A stretch of DNA of 64,000 nucleotides from Agelas oroides (GCA_949130485.1 OX422204.1:5332015-5396014), one strand, 5' to 3'. Counted from the first letter of the stretch, positions 1 through 10,925 are shown. The notes: a model not told the origin generated them from the letters alone. Program-made: numbers and translations.

Positions 1-61
1 TTGATGAGGTGGTACTATACAAGATCCCAGACAGTGATGTGACTGTACAATAAATACAAAC

Positions 62-1965
62 CTTGGCAGTAAACTGGTAGTCTCTACAGGTCAAGCTGAT
101 CACACCCTCTGCTGTCAGGGCCTCCTCTTGCTTACTAGACAGTGGAAATATCTCCTGTTGCACAAATGATGGTACTTGAAAGATGAGCTGCAAACACCCC
201 TCTTCCACTCGACACAGACGTAAAACACTTTGTGGTGAAACACAGAATATTCTACTAAGTCTGTACTGAAACTTCCTTAGCTCTTTCACAGTGAATTCTT
301 CGTACACAGAATCTACCTTCAGAACTAAATCAGCATGACCAGCACTGCTCACAAATCCATAGACTGGTGGACATTCATATATTCTACACTTTGAATATCG
401 GTCAAATTCTTCCTCATATTTTTGTAGCTCAACTCTGTCCTGGTCTGTGCCAAGTCCATCAACAATGTGTTTAATCACATGAAAGTTGAAAAAGGAAATA
501 TAGTCTCTAATAATGTACAGCACTCTTTCGATACTTCCTGCATCCTGAAGTTCTTGGGAGAAGGTTTTTAGTAGTGGTTTCTGAGAATCTTTGTACACAG
601 GGTCAAATGCACCCAAGGATAAGAGGTGAGTGACTAGCCTGTCCACAGAAACATTTTGCTGACGCAGTGACTCGTACACTCTGGAGTGTAAGCACCAAAA
701 TTTATTCATTATGTCGTCTGATTCCACACACAGCCGGATGTTGAGTGCCTCCTGTTGCTCAGGGGTAAGTCCACTGTCTTTGAGGTGTGAAAATGGACTA
801 GTTGTGGAAGTGGATGTTGGAGGGCCAGTCTCAAGAGACTTCTGAGTCTCCTCTTTCTGAGCCCAGGCACCATATCCAGGACTGACTCTGGCACCTTCTG
901 GTGGGATCATCTCCTCTAACATTTGTTTGCTTGCACACAAATTCTCCTGCTGGATTTCAAAGGGAGTTTGCTTGGAGGTTTGAGAAACTGCAGCCGAAAC
1001 CACTGTGCCGGAGACAAGAGGCAAAGCAATTTTTCTAGCAGTTTCAATATGTCTTTAGCTTCAACTTGGAACTTACAGCTACAGTATGCAATGCCATGGC
1101 TGTTCACAATCATTTACCATAATTATGTGTATGTACTTCTATGCACTCATACACACGGTAAGATGTTTATCAGCTATAGATTATACCTAAATGTTGCTTA
1201 GCAATGCTCATAGCAAGTGCGCAGTTGTCTCCAGCTGCAGGGTGTGCGACTACTTTCACCACAGCTCTCCATGTTGGTTCACCAAATCTCTCTACGTTGT
1301 AGTTTCTTTTGAGCCAGCAGGTAAGCATGTCGGACAAACAATCCTTAGGTTTCCCAGGATTGCTTTCATTGATTGTTTCCAGACGTCCAGAGTCAAGTCG
1401 GAGACCTCTACCTATGGTCTTCCAACTGCCAACCATTGGGATCATCTCTGTCAGTATATCAAAGTGATCATCTTCTCCTATCAGAAAAAAGTAATTTTAG
1501 ATGTCACAAAGACGAAGTACTTACCTGAATAACAAGCATGGCCTTCAGAGCCAAAACCATTATCATCATGCTCTGGACAAAAAGAAGTATTACTCTTCCA
1601 TACTAACCTAGTGGAGTATCATCCACAGTGGGCAGCACCTTATTCACCTGATCTGATCCTGCATGGAGAACAATTAAGATATGGTAGCTCCAGATGCTAC
1701 AATTCTGCCCTGTCGAAAAGAGTTTTAGTTTTTGTGGCTGGTTAGTTGTATCACCATTATGCAACTACTACTTTCCAGGCACTGTATCACTGCAAGAAAA
1801 AGTGGGTAGTTTTAACCCACTTTGGTTACCTCACTTTTATACCCTTTTCCACATGATTGGACAATTTCATTAGCAAAGTATTCTCCCATGACATTTACTA
1901 ATGTTCTGTAAAGCCAAATCAAGTTCTTAGTCTGTTTGGAATCTAAAGCAGGCAGTGGGACTCCA
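62..1965 (-). CDS. Death-domain protein gene, 3' part (runs off left edge)
   Basis: Five exons read on the minus strand: 1835-1965, 1608-1658, 1525-1572, 1187-1477 and 62-1002. Every junction has AG/GT signals and matching phase. The frame is still open at base 1 beyond a GTTTGT donor at 61-60, so the 3' end lies outside. Exon 1187-1477 encodes a death domain (WKTIGRGLRLDSGRLETI, then FGEPTWRAVVKVV and a final ALAMSIAKQH helix), a protein-interaction fold of apoptosis and immune adaptors. Exon 62-1002 (313 codons) has a Ser/Thr-rich linker, then a region with DYISFFNFHVIKHIVDGLG and FVQQEIFPLS that I associate from memory with sponge multidomain proteins; I cannot name the domain. The first exon (NLIWLYRTLVNVMGEYFANE) is unassigned. 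A possible 20-base exon at 2021-2040 precedes it. The 5' end is not found; the 2A leader ORF at 7875-8345 is a candidate first exon on the same strand. Confidence 0.8.
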
Positions 1966-2020
1966 CTGTGTTTAACAATGCAGACAATTAAAAGAAAACT
2001 GAGGTAACCAAAAGAACAAC

Positions 2021-2040
2021 CTTTCCTTCGCAGTGTAGGA
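2021..2040 (-). CDS. Possible micro-exon of the death-domain gene
   Basis: Twenty bases between an acceptor (TTAAACAG) and a donor (AAAG/GTTG) on the minus strand. It would join in phase to the exon at 1835-1965. The size is unusual and there is no protein-family support, so this is tentative. Confidence 0.25.
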
Positions 2041-2252
2041 CTGTTTAAGAGTATGTACAGTATGAGGTGAATGTGCCTATTGGCCTCAGACAGCAATAGT
2101 GTGAAGATAAAACCAAACTGAACCAGTTAATTAAACACCAACTGGGTTATACAAATTGCTGCCTAGCTGTCTCACTTCACACTCTGGGCCGGGAATCCAT
2201 TTACGATTGGTAAAATTAATACGTATAGGCCTATACGTCCGATATATATATA

Positions 2253-2333
2253 TTATTTGATGAAGGCAATATGGCTGGATATTGCACGAGTGTGCAGCCA
2301 TATTTTCATATTGCCTTCTTACACATCAAATAA
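2253..2333. mobile_element. 81-bp foldback MITE
   Basis: Ends TTATTTGATG...CATCAAATAA are inverted repeats, continuing into AAGGCAATATG / CATATTGCCTT, and TA lies on both sides. A half copy with the same core (GGCAATATGGCTGGATATTG) lies at 32820-32935 in an intron of the epimerase-like gene. Confidence 0.6.
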
Positions 2334-2811
2334 TAGATTTATTATATACTACTCTGATTTAGCAGCACCTAGAAGATAGACAGCTACTGTGCATGCGCAG
2401 TACAAAGGTCGTTGCTGCGCGCATATTTAATGAGCTTCAGGCTAGTGGCCTGTTTCTAACTTTGGACGGCACCAGCACGCGTACCGATCCCTCTACCAGT
2501 GGAAGAAAGTACCGTAAGTTAGTAACTAATGCCGTCTTCATCCGTAATGAAAGCTTATTCGTTGTTTCAGCAGCGGCTTAATTCAGCAGCGGCTTAATTC
2601 AGCAGCGGCTACGAGTGCATTCCAATTAAAGCCGGCACACGCCGCGGTTGCTACGCAGCATATGCCCTGCGGGCTATCGAATACGAACTATCGAATACGG
2701 GAAAATATTGCTCCATGGGAAATACTATCGGCGCGTATACTAGGTATATAATAAATTTCCGTATCATCGAAAGATACAGCCGTTTACCAGTTGAATTACC
2801 TCCAACGAATG
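2334..2811. other. Stretch without a supported gene
   Basis: Holds a short tandem repeat of an 18-base unit (GCAGCGGCTTAATTCA) near 2571-2610. One 62-codon open frame (2393-2581) has no recognisable domain. Confidence 0.5.
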
Positions 2812-2816
2812 TAGAG

Positions 2817-3416
2817 CAGTGGCGGATCCAGAGGGGGTTCCATGGGTTCCATGGAACCCCTCTTTTGAAGGGCTGCCTTCGAAAATACTATGCGCAACGC
2901 ACTACGTACACTACGCTCACATCGGAGCTACGCATGCACTTTAACTTCAACAGTAGCAATAACGCACGTGTGTCAACTCCTGTATCAAGAATTCGACGCG
3001 TGCATGGCCCACGTGCACATAATATACTACCACAAGCACGTGGCAACCATAGAGACAATGAGCGAAGGGAGCGAGCGAGCGAATTAAAGCTTATTCATGC
3101 ATTGCTCCCTCTGCAGCTAGGGATGCTGATATGCTATCAGTATGAGAGCGCTTTTTTCCCGCGCCTTACGCGGAAAACCAGCTGCTTTGCAGTCTCTGCG
3201 GCCCGAAGCGGAGTCACGCCTTTCTGCGGGCTTCAAACACAACAACCAGGTTTAGCAGTAGGTCGTCCAAGTTTTGCAACAGAAACGATCTCAGAAGGTC
3301 AGAAATCCAAAATTTTCATGGGCGGGCATGCCCCCAGACCCCCCTAGCAGGCACCCTACACGCGCTTTAATCGCATACTGGAACCCCCCCTTTTCAAAAT
3401 TCTAGATCCGCCACTG
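2817..3416. mobile_element. 600-bp TIR element (non-autonomous DNA transposon)
   Basis: Terminal inverted repeats CAGTGGCGGATC...GATCCGCCACTG flank the element, with TAGAG on both sides (2812-2816 and 3417-3421). The ends resemble the CAGNGGCGGATCC termini common in animal hAT-like elements, but hAT duplications are 8 bp and only 5 bp match here. No transposase is seen; the open frames inside have no domain. Confidence 0.7.
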
Positions 3417-3736
3417 TAGAGGATAATCGCTGTGTATACGAAGGCATAGATACTTTCTTGCGGCTACCAACTAGTTTCGGTACGTCAGTACGCTACGAGG
3501 TGCTGTCATTTGCGTGTTTGACCGTAAACAAAGCCAGTTGGATACAGGGTGGGGTAGCTACGCCGTTATCTTGTTACTCTCGCCGTTGGTATCACTTACG
3601 ACTGCCAAATTTAAAGGCGTGAGTGAGCGTTGTTTTGTTGTAGCTCTTTTTTTTTTTCCAGCTTTGTACGTATACCCGAATATCTTGTCCGCTGAAGCCT
3701 GTTTTGAAGCTGCCTTGAAGCTTGTTGTTCTACATT

Positions 3737-5597
3737 ATGCCAACGTGCTGTCGGTGCAACGGCAGTGGGCGATGTAGGAACTGTTCCTGCACAAAGGCAG
3801 GAAAAAAGTGTGTGGACTGCCTACCGCTGCGCAAAGGTCATTGCTGTAACCTGGTTTTGGGCTCCCGGAAGCCCCGGACGGCTGACCTAAACACGAATAA
3901 CCATAACGGACCTCAAGGACTGCCGAATGCAATCCCGCAGCAATCAATCTCCAACTCACCAGATGTGTCAAGAGGGCACTACACAGGGAGATTCCCTTGC
4001 AATGGCTATGTATGCCATCGGTACCCTTCCACTGATCCATCGTTTGAACTCAGACCAGCAGGTAAAACAAATCCGGTATGCAGACGATGCCACTGCTGGA
4101 GGCACCCTGCATAACCTACGAGGATGGTGGAATCAACTTCTACAGTCTGGACCGGATTTTGGCTACTATGCAAATGCTCCAAAAACTTGGTTGATTGTGA
4201 AGCAAGAACACTTTGCCCTCGCAAATGCATGAGATCTTTGCCGATCTAGGGCTCCAAATCACAGTTGATGGGAGAAGACATCTGGGAGCCGCGCTTGGGA
4301 CAAGATCATTTGCTGAAACTTACGTGAGTAACAAAGTCCAAGAATGGGTGGGAGATGTGGCCAGACTGTCTTCAATTGCATCCAGCCAACCTCAAGCTGC
4401 CTATGCAGCTTTGACTCATGGCCTCTATAGCAAATGGACGTTTCTGATGAGAGCTGTACCACATATAGGTCACCTTTTTCAGCCACTTGAGGAAGCCATT
4501 CGACACAATCTTATCCCAGCCCTAACAGGAAAGATTGGAATCAGTGACCTAGAGAGAAACCTCCTTGAACTGCCAGTTTGTCTAGGCATCGTGAATCCAA
4601 CAAACATTGTAGATACAAACCACGACAACTCTCTGAAAATAACAACCCCACTCAATGCGCTCATCCTTCAGCAAGAAATAGCTTACCCGCACAACACTAA
4701 GGAGGAGCAAGCCACCATCAAGCACACCTTGAAGGCTGAAAGTCGGAAGAAGCAGACAACAGAAGCAGCAAGACTTCGTGTAGAACTAACACCAAGTCTG
4801 CAGAGAGCCATGGACCTGGGTAGTGAGAAGGGTGCCTCAAGCTGGCTGATGACACTGCCCATCCATGAGCACAATTTTGCCCTTCCTAAAGGCTCTTTCA
4901 GAGATGCAATTTGTCTACGATACGGATGGCAACCACCATGCTTGCCATCTCACTGTATCTGTGGAATGAACTTCTCTGTAGAGCATGCTCTCAGCTCTCG
5001 TGTGGTGGATTCCCCTCGATAAGACACAATGACATTAGAGATCTAACTGCAAAGTTATTGTCGGAGGCAACAGAGCCGCCTCTACAGCCGATCACAGGAG
5101 AAAGACTCTCACACAGGACTTCCAATTCCGAAGACGGAGCTCGTCTAGATGTGCGTGCACAAGGTTTTTGTGGTGACAGGCACCAGCGTGCATTTTTTGA
5201 TGTCAGGGTTTTCAACCCTCTCGCACCAAGTAACTGTCGGTCCTCCCTCACATCCGCCTACAGACACCATGAGACCCAGAAAAGAAGACGCTACGAACAA
5301 CGGGTTCGGGAGATTGAACGTGGATCATTCAGTCCTCTTGTATTCTCAGCCACAGGGGGCATGGCACCTGGTGCAACCATCATATACAAATGACTAGCGT
5401 CACTCCTAGCCGATAAAAGACAGCAAGAATATAGCAAGACCATTTCCTGGATACGATGTACCATCAGCTTTTCCCTTATAAGATCGGCTGTTATGTGCCT
5501 GTGTGGAGCACGATCCTCCCAGCACCATCCTGCTAGATCTGCAGAGGAGGCCCCGCTGGACCTCGCCATCCATGAAGGCCGTATTCCTACTTTATGA
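3737..5597 (+). pseudogene. Reverse-transcriptase element ORF, internally deleted and frameshifted
   Basis: The start encodes a Cys-rich N-terminus (CCRCNGSGRCRNCSC, then KCVDCLPLRKGHC). By 3960 the frame jumps into the RT core (EGTTQGDSLAMAMYAIG, then the catalytic box YADD at about 4078-4089), so most of the N-terminal half is deleted. The body continues at 4213-5022 (GAALGTRSF, LIPALTGKIG). A one-base loss near 5005 shifts the frame within a Cys/His segment (CICGMNFSVEHAL, then GGFPSIRHNDIRDLTAK). It is followed by ARLDVRAQGF and AFFDVRVFNP, which look like a PD-(D/E)XK-type nuclease core, the arrangement of restriction-like-endonuclease non-LTR elements. An in-frame TGA at 5392 precedes about 68 further codons in the same frame. 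The family occurs in other animal genomes from memory; its clade name is uncertain. Bases 3422-3736 are probably its 5' leader. Confidence 0.75.
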
Positions 5598-6867
5598 GCA
5601 GCCCCAGGGCACCAAACACTGTTAAGATAATATATCAACTTCACATCTCGTCTTTTATATTTTTTTGATAACATTGTCTTGCGCTGTACAGCTTTACTCT
5701 CACTTTTTCTTTTATTTCATATTTTTTGGCCCCCCCCCCCAAAAAAAACATTTTTTTAAATATCTTGTCCGTATATTATTGCGTAATCTACGTAAACATT
5801 ACAATTTTACAGAAATATAGCGGAAACGGCTGCGCATGTGCAAGCAGTCATACCAGGCAGTATCTCTCCTCCGACGCTGCCTGGGTACGAGGCTAACTCT
5901 ACAGGTGTGTTAATTGTTGAATGCCTTAGACTGTGTAGTGTACGCATACAGTTGGGTTTCTATGTATGTATGTATCAATGTATGTACGATTTCACGATAG
6001 CTGCACAGTTACTTTGAGTATGTTACCTCATGCTTTTCCAGTTAAAAGCAGTGTGAAATTGTACAACAAAACTAGTTCAGTTGATACATATTTAGAAATG
6101 GAAGCCACCAACAAAAACCACCCCAGCCCTTGCGGTATGATTACAATTAGTGTTTGGCCCAACATACATCTACATTCTGACCTTGGTCTCAAATATTCAC
6201 ATACACATGGTTATTTATACACTTAGGAATGCAGCCCCCTGGGCTGCAGATAAAGTAGAAGTGCTACCCTTTTGATGGCCATGGACACAATGTGTGGTCT
6301 TATTCATAGTGATGAAACTTTGTGTCAAAATGATTTCATGCTTCCTCTGCTGTCAAGAATGTTAAGAATGCAATCCACAAGTCATAAATATAATAATATA
6401 GAGTTATGAATAATTACTGAGTCATGAAGTGGTATAGTGCACTTGTGTACTTGTAATTCTCATGAGTTGCTCATTAATGATAGCTACTGAACCCCAATTG
6501 GAATACATAATACTGGCTTGTGAATACTGTGTTTGTTCCACCCCCCTGTCTGGCGAGATAACAGTTTACATGCTCGAGCATTTAGGGTGTGTCTGTTTTC
6601 AGTGCACAAATGGTATAACATTTGGATTGTACATTCACCAAAAGTGTCCTAGTTTACCGAAACTGTATGCAGCCTGCTTTTCCTTTTACACGGTCTCTCT
6701 TGTGTCTGAAGATCCACCACCTCCAGTAGCAAATACTGTGAGATTCTCGTGCACTTTTTGTGCAACTTCAAAGTCATGGTAGCACTATCCGTAACTTCCT
6801 AAGTTATATTTTCCATCTTCACTGTGTAATTCACTTGCACCCCATGAGAAATGTTGCAATGTATTTA
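5598..6867. other. Region without a supported gene
   Basis: Contains the tail of the RT element (T-rich, then a C10/A8 run near 5730-5748) and a TATG microsatellite near 5960. The short open frames (for example 6462-6782) have no domain and no splice context. Confidence 0.5.
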
Positions 6868-7738
6868 TGCACCTATCAATGATATGCCCCACCTATCCCT
6901 TGTGATAGGTGGGGCAAGGGTGGGGTTTCTACTAACCAGGAAGTGGTTAATACCTCATCAATGGGGCAAGATATGCTGGTATAATGCCCCACCTACCCCC
7001 CAACACACAAATGGGGTCAATCACAATTCAACATCCAAAACACAAGAATATTCAACAGTGCAGACATCCAATCTACACACAAGAGTTACAAAAATCATTT
7101 TCAGGTTTGCTATCCGGTGTAACATTGATACAGGTTCCATGAACCACGAATCGCAACTGTCACAGCCAATCCAATACTCTGCCTCCTCGCAATACAAAGC
7201 TCCACAGATTCCACAAGAATACGAACTGCTTGATGTTTCAGCTGATTTGGAGCATCTCTTAAGCCTCCTGGTCTCCGCAGCCTTGGCAGCTCCTCTCTTT
7301 CCATTGGAATTAACTGTCTTGAGATGGTCCAACCACATCACCACTTCTCCTACTAGTAGCAGTGTCTGCTTTGTGATTTTCTCCAGCTGTTCATCTGCAG
7401 GGTCTCGCCCTTTCAAGGAACTGTAGAAGTCTTTGAGCATATTTGAAGGAAGCTGTGTCATTGGAGCAAGATCTGACCTCAAAGCCTCCTCAGGCATTAA
7501 AATTAGGAAGTGGCCTGCACAAAATCCTGTACACTTCTTGCATAGTACATTTAACAAGCCAGAACACACTCAGTCAGATGAACACGTGGCACGTGGAGTG
7601 CATATTTAACTTTCTTTACCATTGCCCGGGGCTGCCCCAAGGGTGAGGGAGGAATTGTGAGAGAAATGCCCTATCTATCCCCGTAGTTGTCCCCAGGAGG
7701 GGGGGGTGGGGGGGTGGGGCATATCATTGACAGGTGCA
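6868..7738. mobile_element. 871-bp TIR element with TTA target duplication
   Basis: Ends TGCACCTRTCAATGATATGCCCCACC are inverted at the two sides (6868 onward and up to 7738). TTA flanks both ends (6865-6867 and 7739-7741), the 3-bp pattern of PIF/Harbinger-type insertions. It carries a broken PHD-finger ORF on the minus strand and no transposase. Confidence 0.75.
7073..7569 (-). pseudogene. PHD-finger protein fragment, frameshifted
   Basis: The minus-strand frame gives a helical stretch (LPSNMLKDFYSSLKGRD), a basic segment (GKRGAAKAAETRRLKR), then the start of a PHD zinc finger: CGICGALYCEE, then EYWIGCDSCDSWF. One base is missing near 7142. In the other frame the expected His and the last Cys pair (HGTC, then FCNSC) follow, ending in TAG at 7073. 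PHD fingers bind histone tails; here the finger is probably cargo or an accessory ORF of the surrounding TIR element. Only a C-terminal part is present, so the full protein is unknown. Confidence 0.65.
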
Positions 7739-7874
7739 TTACTTTACAGTAGCTAAGTACAGTTCAATAACAATCACATCACATCTTCAAATTATACATA
7801 AACTATCGGATCATTGGTTCAACAGCAAGGGATAGTCACTTACGTGTCATCTGTTGAAGTGTTTACAAGCAGGA

Positions 7875-8345
7875 TTAAAATGAAATTAAGATCAACAAGA
7901 TCAACACTTTCTCATGAGGTATGGCTACCATTTTGTAATATTTGAAACACTGAAAATCAAGTAATCGGAAGTATGCGGTCAAGTGATTAGCTACACCAAT
8001 ATCCAGCTCATCAAAATCTTTCTGCATGGTACACACGAGCGACATGTAAGTGACTACCTCAAAAGTCACTTTGCTGACTGGACTAGAAAGGATGGTAATT
8101 ACAATAACTATACCTTCTTTCACTGTAGGGCCAGGATTTCTTTCCACATCTCCTGCTATCAGCAGTAGTAGCGCCATCACTACTGCAGAGACCCTCAACA
8201 ATAAGCACACCCCAACATTGCCTGTATCCCCGATCCCTCTGAACTCAGCCCTCCATTGTACCAGGAGCAGGCGGAAGGCGTATATAGACTGTCGACAGTA
8301 GCTGAGCCCATTTTGAACACGCCAGATAGCGTGATGGATCTCCAT
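7875..8345 (-). CDS. Leader ORF with 2A ribosome-skipping motif
   Basis: The 156-codon frame starts with ATG at 8345. After a short amphipathic leader it has a hydrophobic run (VVMALLLLIAG) that leads straight into GDVERNPGP (8127-8153). This fits the 2A consensus D-[VI]-E-x-N-P-G-P, where the ribosome skips the last Gly-Pro bond and releases two proteins. Such leaders are known from sea-urchin and sponge NLR-type immune proteins, where the released hydrophobic leader can act as a secretion signal. Downstream codons (KDFDELDIGVANHLTAY) are unassigned. A GTATAG donor at about 8115 may end the exon right after the motif, so the true downstream product may be spliced in from the minus strand, possibly the death-domain gene at 62-1965. 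A TIR-element end lies at 8393-8419, just upstream. Confidence 0.6.
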   Translation of the reverse strand: MEIHHAIWRVQNGLSYCRQSIYAFRLLLVQWRAEFRGIGDTGNVGVCLLLRVSAVVMALLLLIAGDVERNPGPTVKEGIVIVITILSSPVSKVTFEVVTYMSLVCTMQKDFDELDIGVANHLTAYFRLLDFQCFKYYKMVAIPHEKVLILLILISF

Positions 8346-8392
8346 TTCTACCTCCGTCGGAATTTTGCATGATAACAGAACTCATGTGACAG

Positions 8393-8419
8393 AACGGGGT
8401 GTGGCCACGCGAGACTAAT
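8393..8419. mobile_element. Solo end of a TAGTCTCG-type element
   Basis: The sequence GGGGTGTGGCCACGCGAGAC matches the right terminus of the element at 8584-10210. No partner end is nearby. Confidence 0.5.
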
Positions 8420-9148
8420 GCGGGCAGTGCATGTGTGTTTCAGTTTGGAAAGCTGCTGGTAGTGGAGGCTACTGTTTCCCCACAAGTTCTCGACGGATAA
8501 AGTGATCAAGGAGTACTTCTTCGAAGAATACCCTGTGTATTAGTAGTATAGCATTCTGTGTTTTAACCAGGTAGCTAAATACCTAGTCTCGCGTGGCCAC
8601 ACCCCGTTCCGCAAGAGAGGTCTGGTAACTTCCGTTACAGCAGTTCGTCTCGTCCCCAGGCTCATTTCCTCTTTCCGCGCGCGGGGAGGAAAGAGCCTGG
8701 TAATATTGGGGGGGTCAAACCGTTGACTTCCGGCGGCTCAGACAGGGCGCTTCCAATCAGATTGCGGAACGAAATCACGTGGATGTGTGACTCTCTAAAG
8801 GCGTGGCGAACAGAAATTAGCCAGTCTAAGACAAACAAGGAGTTCTAGGGCTGTTAAAAACTCGCTGTTAGTATCTGACGGTGGCCTACGCAATGGCGAC
8901 GTTGTCGACGAAACTTAAATTCGCCCGTTGGCATGTTGTAGCACTGCTAAGCGCCTCGAATAATAAGTTTAGCGAGACCGGAGGTACGGCCAAGTTTTTA
9001 CTTACTACACTGCACACTGTCGCTCAAGACACGAAGTGATCTGAGCCTTCATAAGGGTATTATAAGAGAAAAGGACAACCAAGACAGCTGGTAGGGTAGA
9101 AATTTGTAATTGAATAAATTGTAAGCTTACCTGCTTTGTAGTCTTGTA

Positions 9149-9923
9149 CCGGTGTAAGCGCGATATGGGGACCCCCGTGATATGGGGACCCCCTCAGCGT
9201 TTTGGGGACCCCGGAAGACACGGACCTGTTCGTAAACATCGGGTGCTGGACCTTGACGTCCATGGGTACGCCATGGATGTTATAAAACGAGAAGCAGAGC
9301 ATAACAACATCTAAAGTTGTTAGCATGGCGAAGGAAGGCGAAAAAGACGTGAAAGTTGAGGGAGATGCGGCGAAAGCAAAATATTCCTTCAGCGAAATTT
9401 ATGACTACGTTGTCCACAAGACATACCCATCTCATGCTGATAAACTCTATACAAGCATGGGCTAAGGAAGCGTAGCAAGTTCTTCACAGCGGACGGAGGA
9501 CGTTTATACTACATTGGCGGAAAAGGGAGTGATATGGTAGAATGTGGAGAGTGGTTTCACTTGAAGTGCATGGCACTTACCTGCAGAAGATGAACTGTGG
9601 TTTTGTAACAAATGTGTTCTTTAATTACTAATAATTTATTCTTTAATGAGTTGTTCTTTACTTGTCATACTATTGCATAAGCATATTTTTACTCTTGCAT
9701 TTATACGACTTCTTAATTAGTTCCTACACGTCTTTTCCAATTGCGTATAGAACACAAATCTTAGGGGTCCCTAAATCACTGAAGGATCCCCATATCACCA
9801 GAGTTCTGGGGACCCCAGGGCCCCATATCCCTAGTGATATGGGGCCCCCCCGTCCCCATATCACTAGGGATATGGGGACCGGGGTCCCCAAATTGGGGGG
9901 TCCCCATTTCACGCAGACACCTG
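9149..9923. mobile_element. Nested 775-bp TIR element, TA-flanked
   Basis: Ends of the form C[CA]GGTGT..GCG.GA.ATGGGGACC are inverted, with TA on both sides (9147-9148 and 9924-9925). The right half has palindromic CCCCATATCACTAGGGATAT motifs. The element encloses the ORF remnant at 9325-9624. Confidence 0.6.
9325..9624 (+). pseudogene. Small ORF remnant ending in a PHD-like motif
   Basis: It starts MAKEGEKDVKVEGDAAKAKY, then YDYVVHKTYPSHADKLY, and meets TAA after about 46 codons. Other frames continue with RKRSKFFTADGGRLYYIGG and a zinc-finger-like end (CGEWFHLKC, then DELWFCNKC, stop at 9622-9624). At least two indels are needed. It resembles, from memory, N- and C-terminal pieces of transposon-derived animal proteins with PHD fingers; the middle is deleted. 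Confidence 0.5.
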
Positions 9924-10375
9924 TAGTGTGGCAGTCCCGGGTAGAAGCGGAACGATTTACCTGAGGTTTCTAACGCTTTGTGCTGCTTTTCTCACTCGAA
10001 AACCATTTGAAAAATGCATACTGCCCTCGCTAAAATCACATGATAATTTTCAAAAATAGGGCGTGGTCGCTGTAAATCACATGAATCATGACGTAGCGGA
10101 AGTGAACGGCTCCGACCCCCCAATGTTGCCAGGCTCTTTCCTCTAAAGAGCCTGGGTACGAGGCTAACCCCTTCCTCTCTTGCGGAACGGGGTGTGGCCA
10201 CGCGAGACTACTAAATACCATGCTATCAGTTATGAACCACTGCAGAAGGATCTGACTAAGTGTCGAGCTTACTGTGAGCGAATACTGTAGTATTGACAGA
10301 GATGGACATAATCTTGTGTAGGAGCTATATTTATGGCCCGTGGAAGTTTGGGTAGGTACAGGGATTTTCCAACAA

Positions 10376-10412
10376 CTGCGCGGGCGCGAAAAATGCGGTC
10401 TGGGAACGAGAC
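10376..10412. mobile_element. Solo end of a TAGTCTCG-type element
   Basis: GCGCGAAAAATGCGGTCTGG followed by GAACGAGACTA matches the right end of the element at 36114-36486. No partner is found. Confidence 0.5.
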
Positions 10413-10437
10413 TATGCGTACACAAGGCTTCTCTAAA

Positions 10438-10672
10438 ATGGCGGCTGGCTCTGTTCCTGGTTCTGTTAATAGACTGAGTACTCAACCTGGACAACCCGTG
10501 TTTGTTGCTGGGACACGGGTTGGCATACAGGCAATCCCTGAAAATAGTGCGAGACCTCGAGTGGTTGTGCCAACCAACGCTGGTACCCAGCCTCCAGCCT
10601 GGACTCTGGACTGGACTATGGACTGGACTATGGACTGGACTATGGACTGGACTATGGACTGGACTATGGACT
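10438..10672 (+). other. Possible first-exon fragment ending in a 12-bp tandem repeat
   Basis: From ATG 10438 the frame reads MAAGSVPGSVNRLSTQPG, a low-complexity start like that of captured exons elsewhere in the window. It then enters a GGACTATGGACT tandem repeat (about 10606-10672). A related, diverged inverted copy of the repeat (GTCCAGTCCA, GAGTCCAGG) lies at 11337-11405. Coding status is doubtful. Confidence 0.25.
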
Positions 10673-10849
10673 CAGTTTATGGACTCGATAGATAGTGTGT
10701 TCTAGTTCTAACTGTAGTATATGCAGATTTTAGCAAGACTGGATGGTTGCTGTCGCTCTGCTTTTAATTTACAGCCTCTTAGCCCAGCTGGTTGGCAAGG
10801 AGTTGCGTTATAATGCTTAATATAAGCTTTAGAGAGAAAGTAAATCCAG

Positions 10850-10925
10850 AGATCCAGCTGGGAGTCGAACCTGGGACCTTATGAATACCAGTCATATGCT
10901 CTTACCGCGAACCACTGGACCTGCA
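10850..10925 (-). repeat. tRNA-derived SINE or tRNA pseudogene
   Basis: On the minus strand a polymerase III box A-like segment (TGGTTCGCGGTAAGAGCA) and a box B (GGTTCGACTCC) are spaced as in a tRNA. The cloverleaf is imperfect, so a functional tRNA is unlikely. Confidence 0.45.

Larger units (their letters stand above)
8584..10210. mobile_element. 1.6-kb Mutator-like foldback element, 9-bp TSD
   Basis: Outer TIRs TAGTCTCGCGTGGCCACACC / GGTGTGGCCACGCGAGACTA extend through CCGTTCCGCAAGAGAGG. A perfect 9-bp duplication CTAAATACC lies at 8575-8583 and 10211-10219. Inner repeats repeat the TCGTNCCCAGGCTC motif. A second TIR element (9149-9923) with a broken ORF is nested inside. No transposase is seen. 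The 9-bp duplication is typical of the Mutator superfamily, but that assignment is inference. Confidence 0.85.

Noticed and set aside
10605-10705. DWTMDWTMDW repeat protein
   Set aside because: Translation of a 12-bp tandem repeat. Parallel frames are also open.
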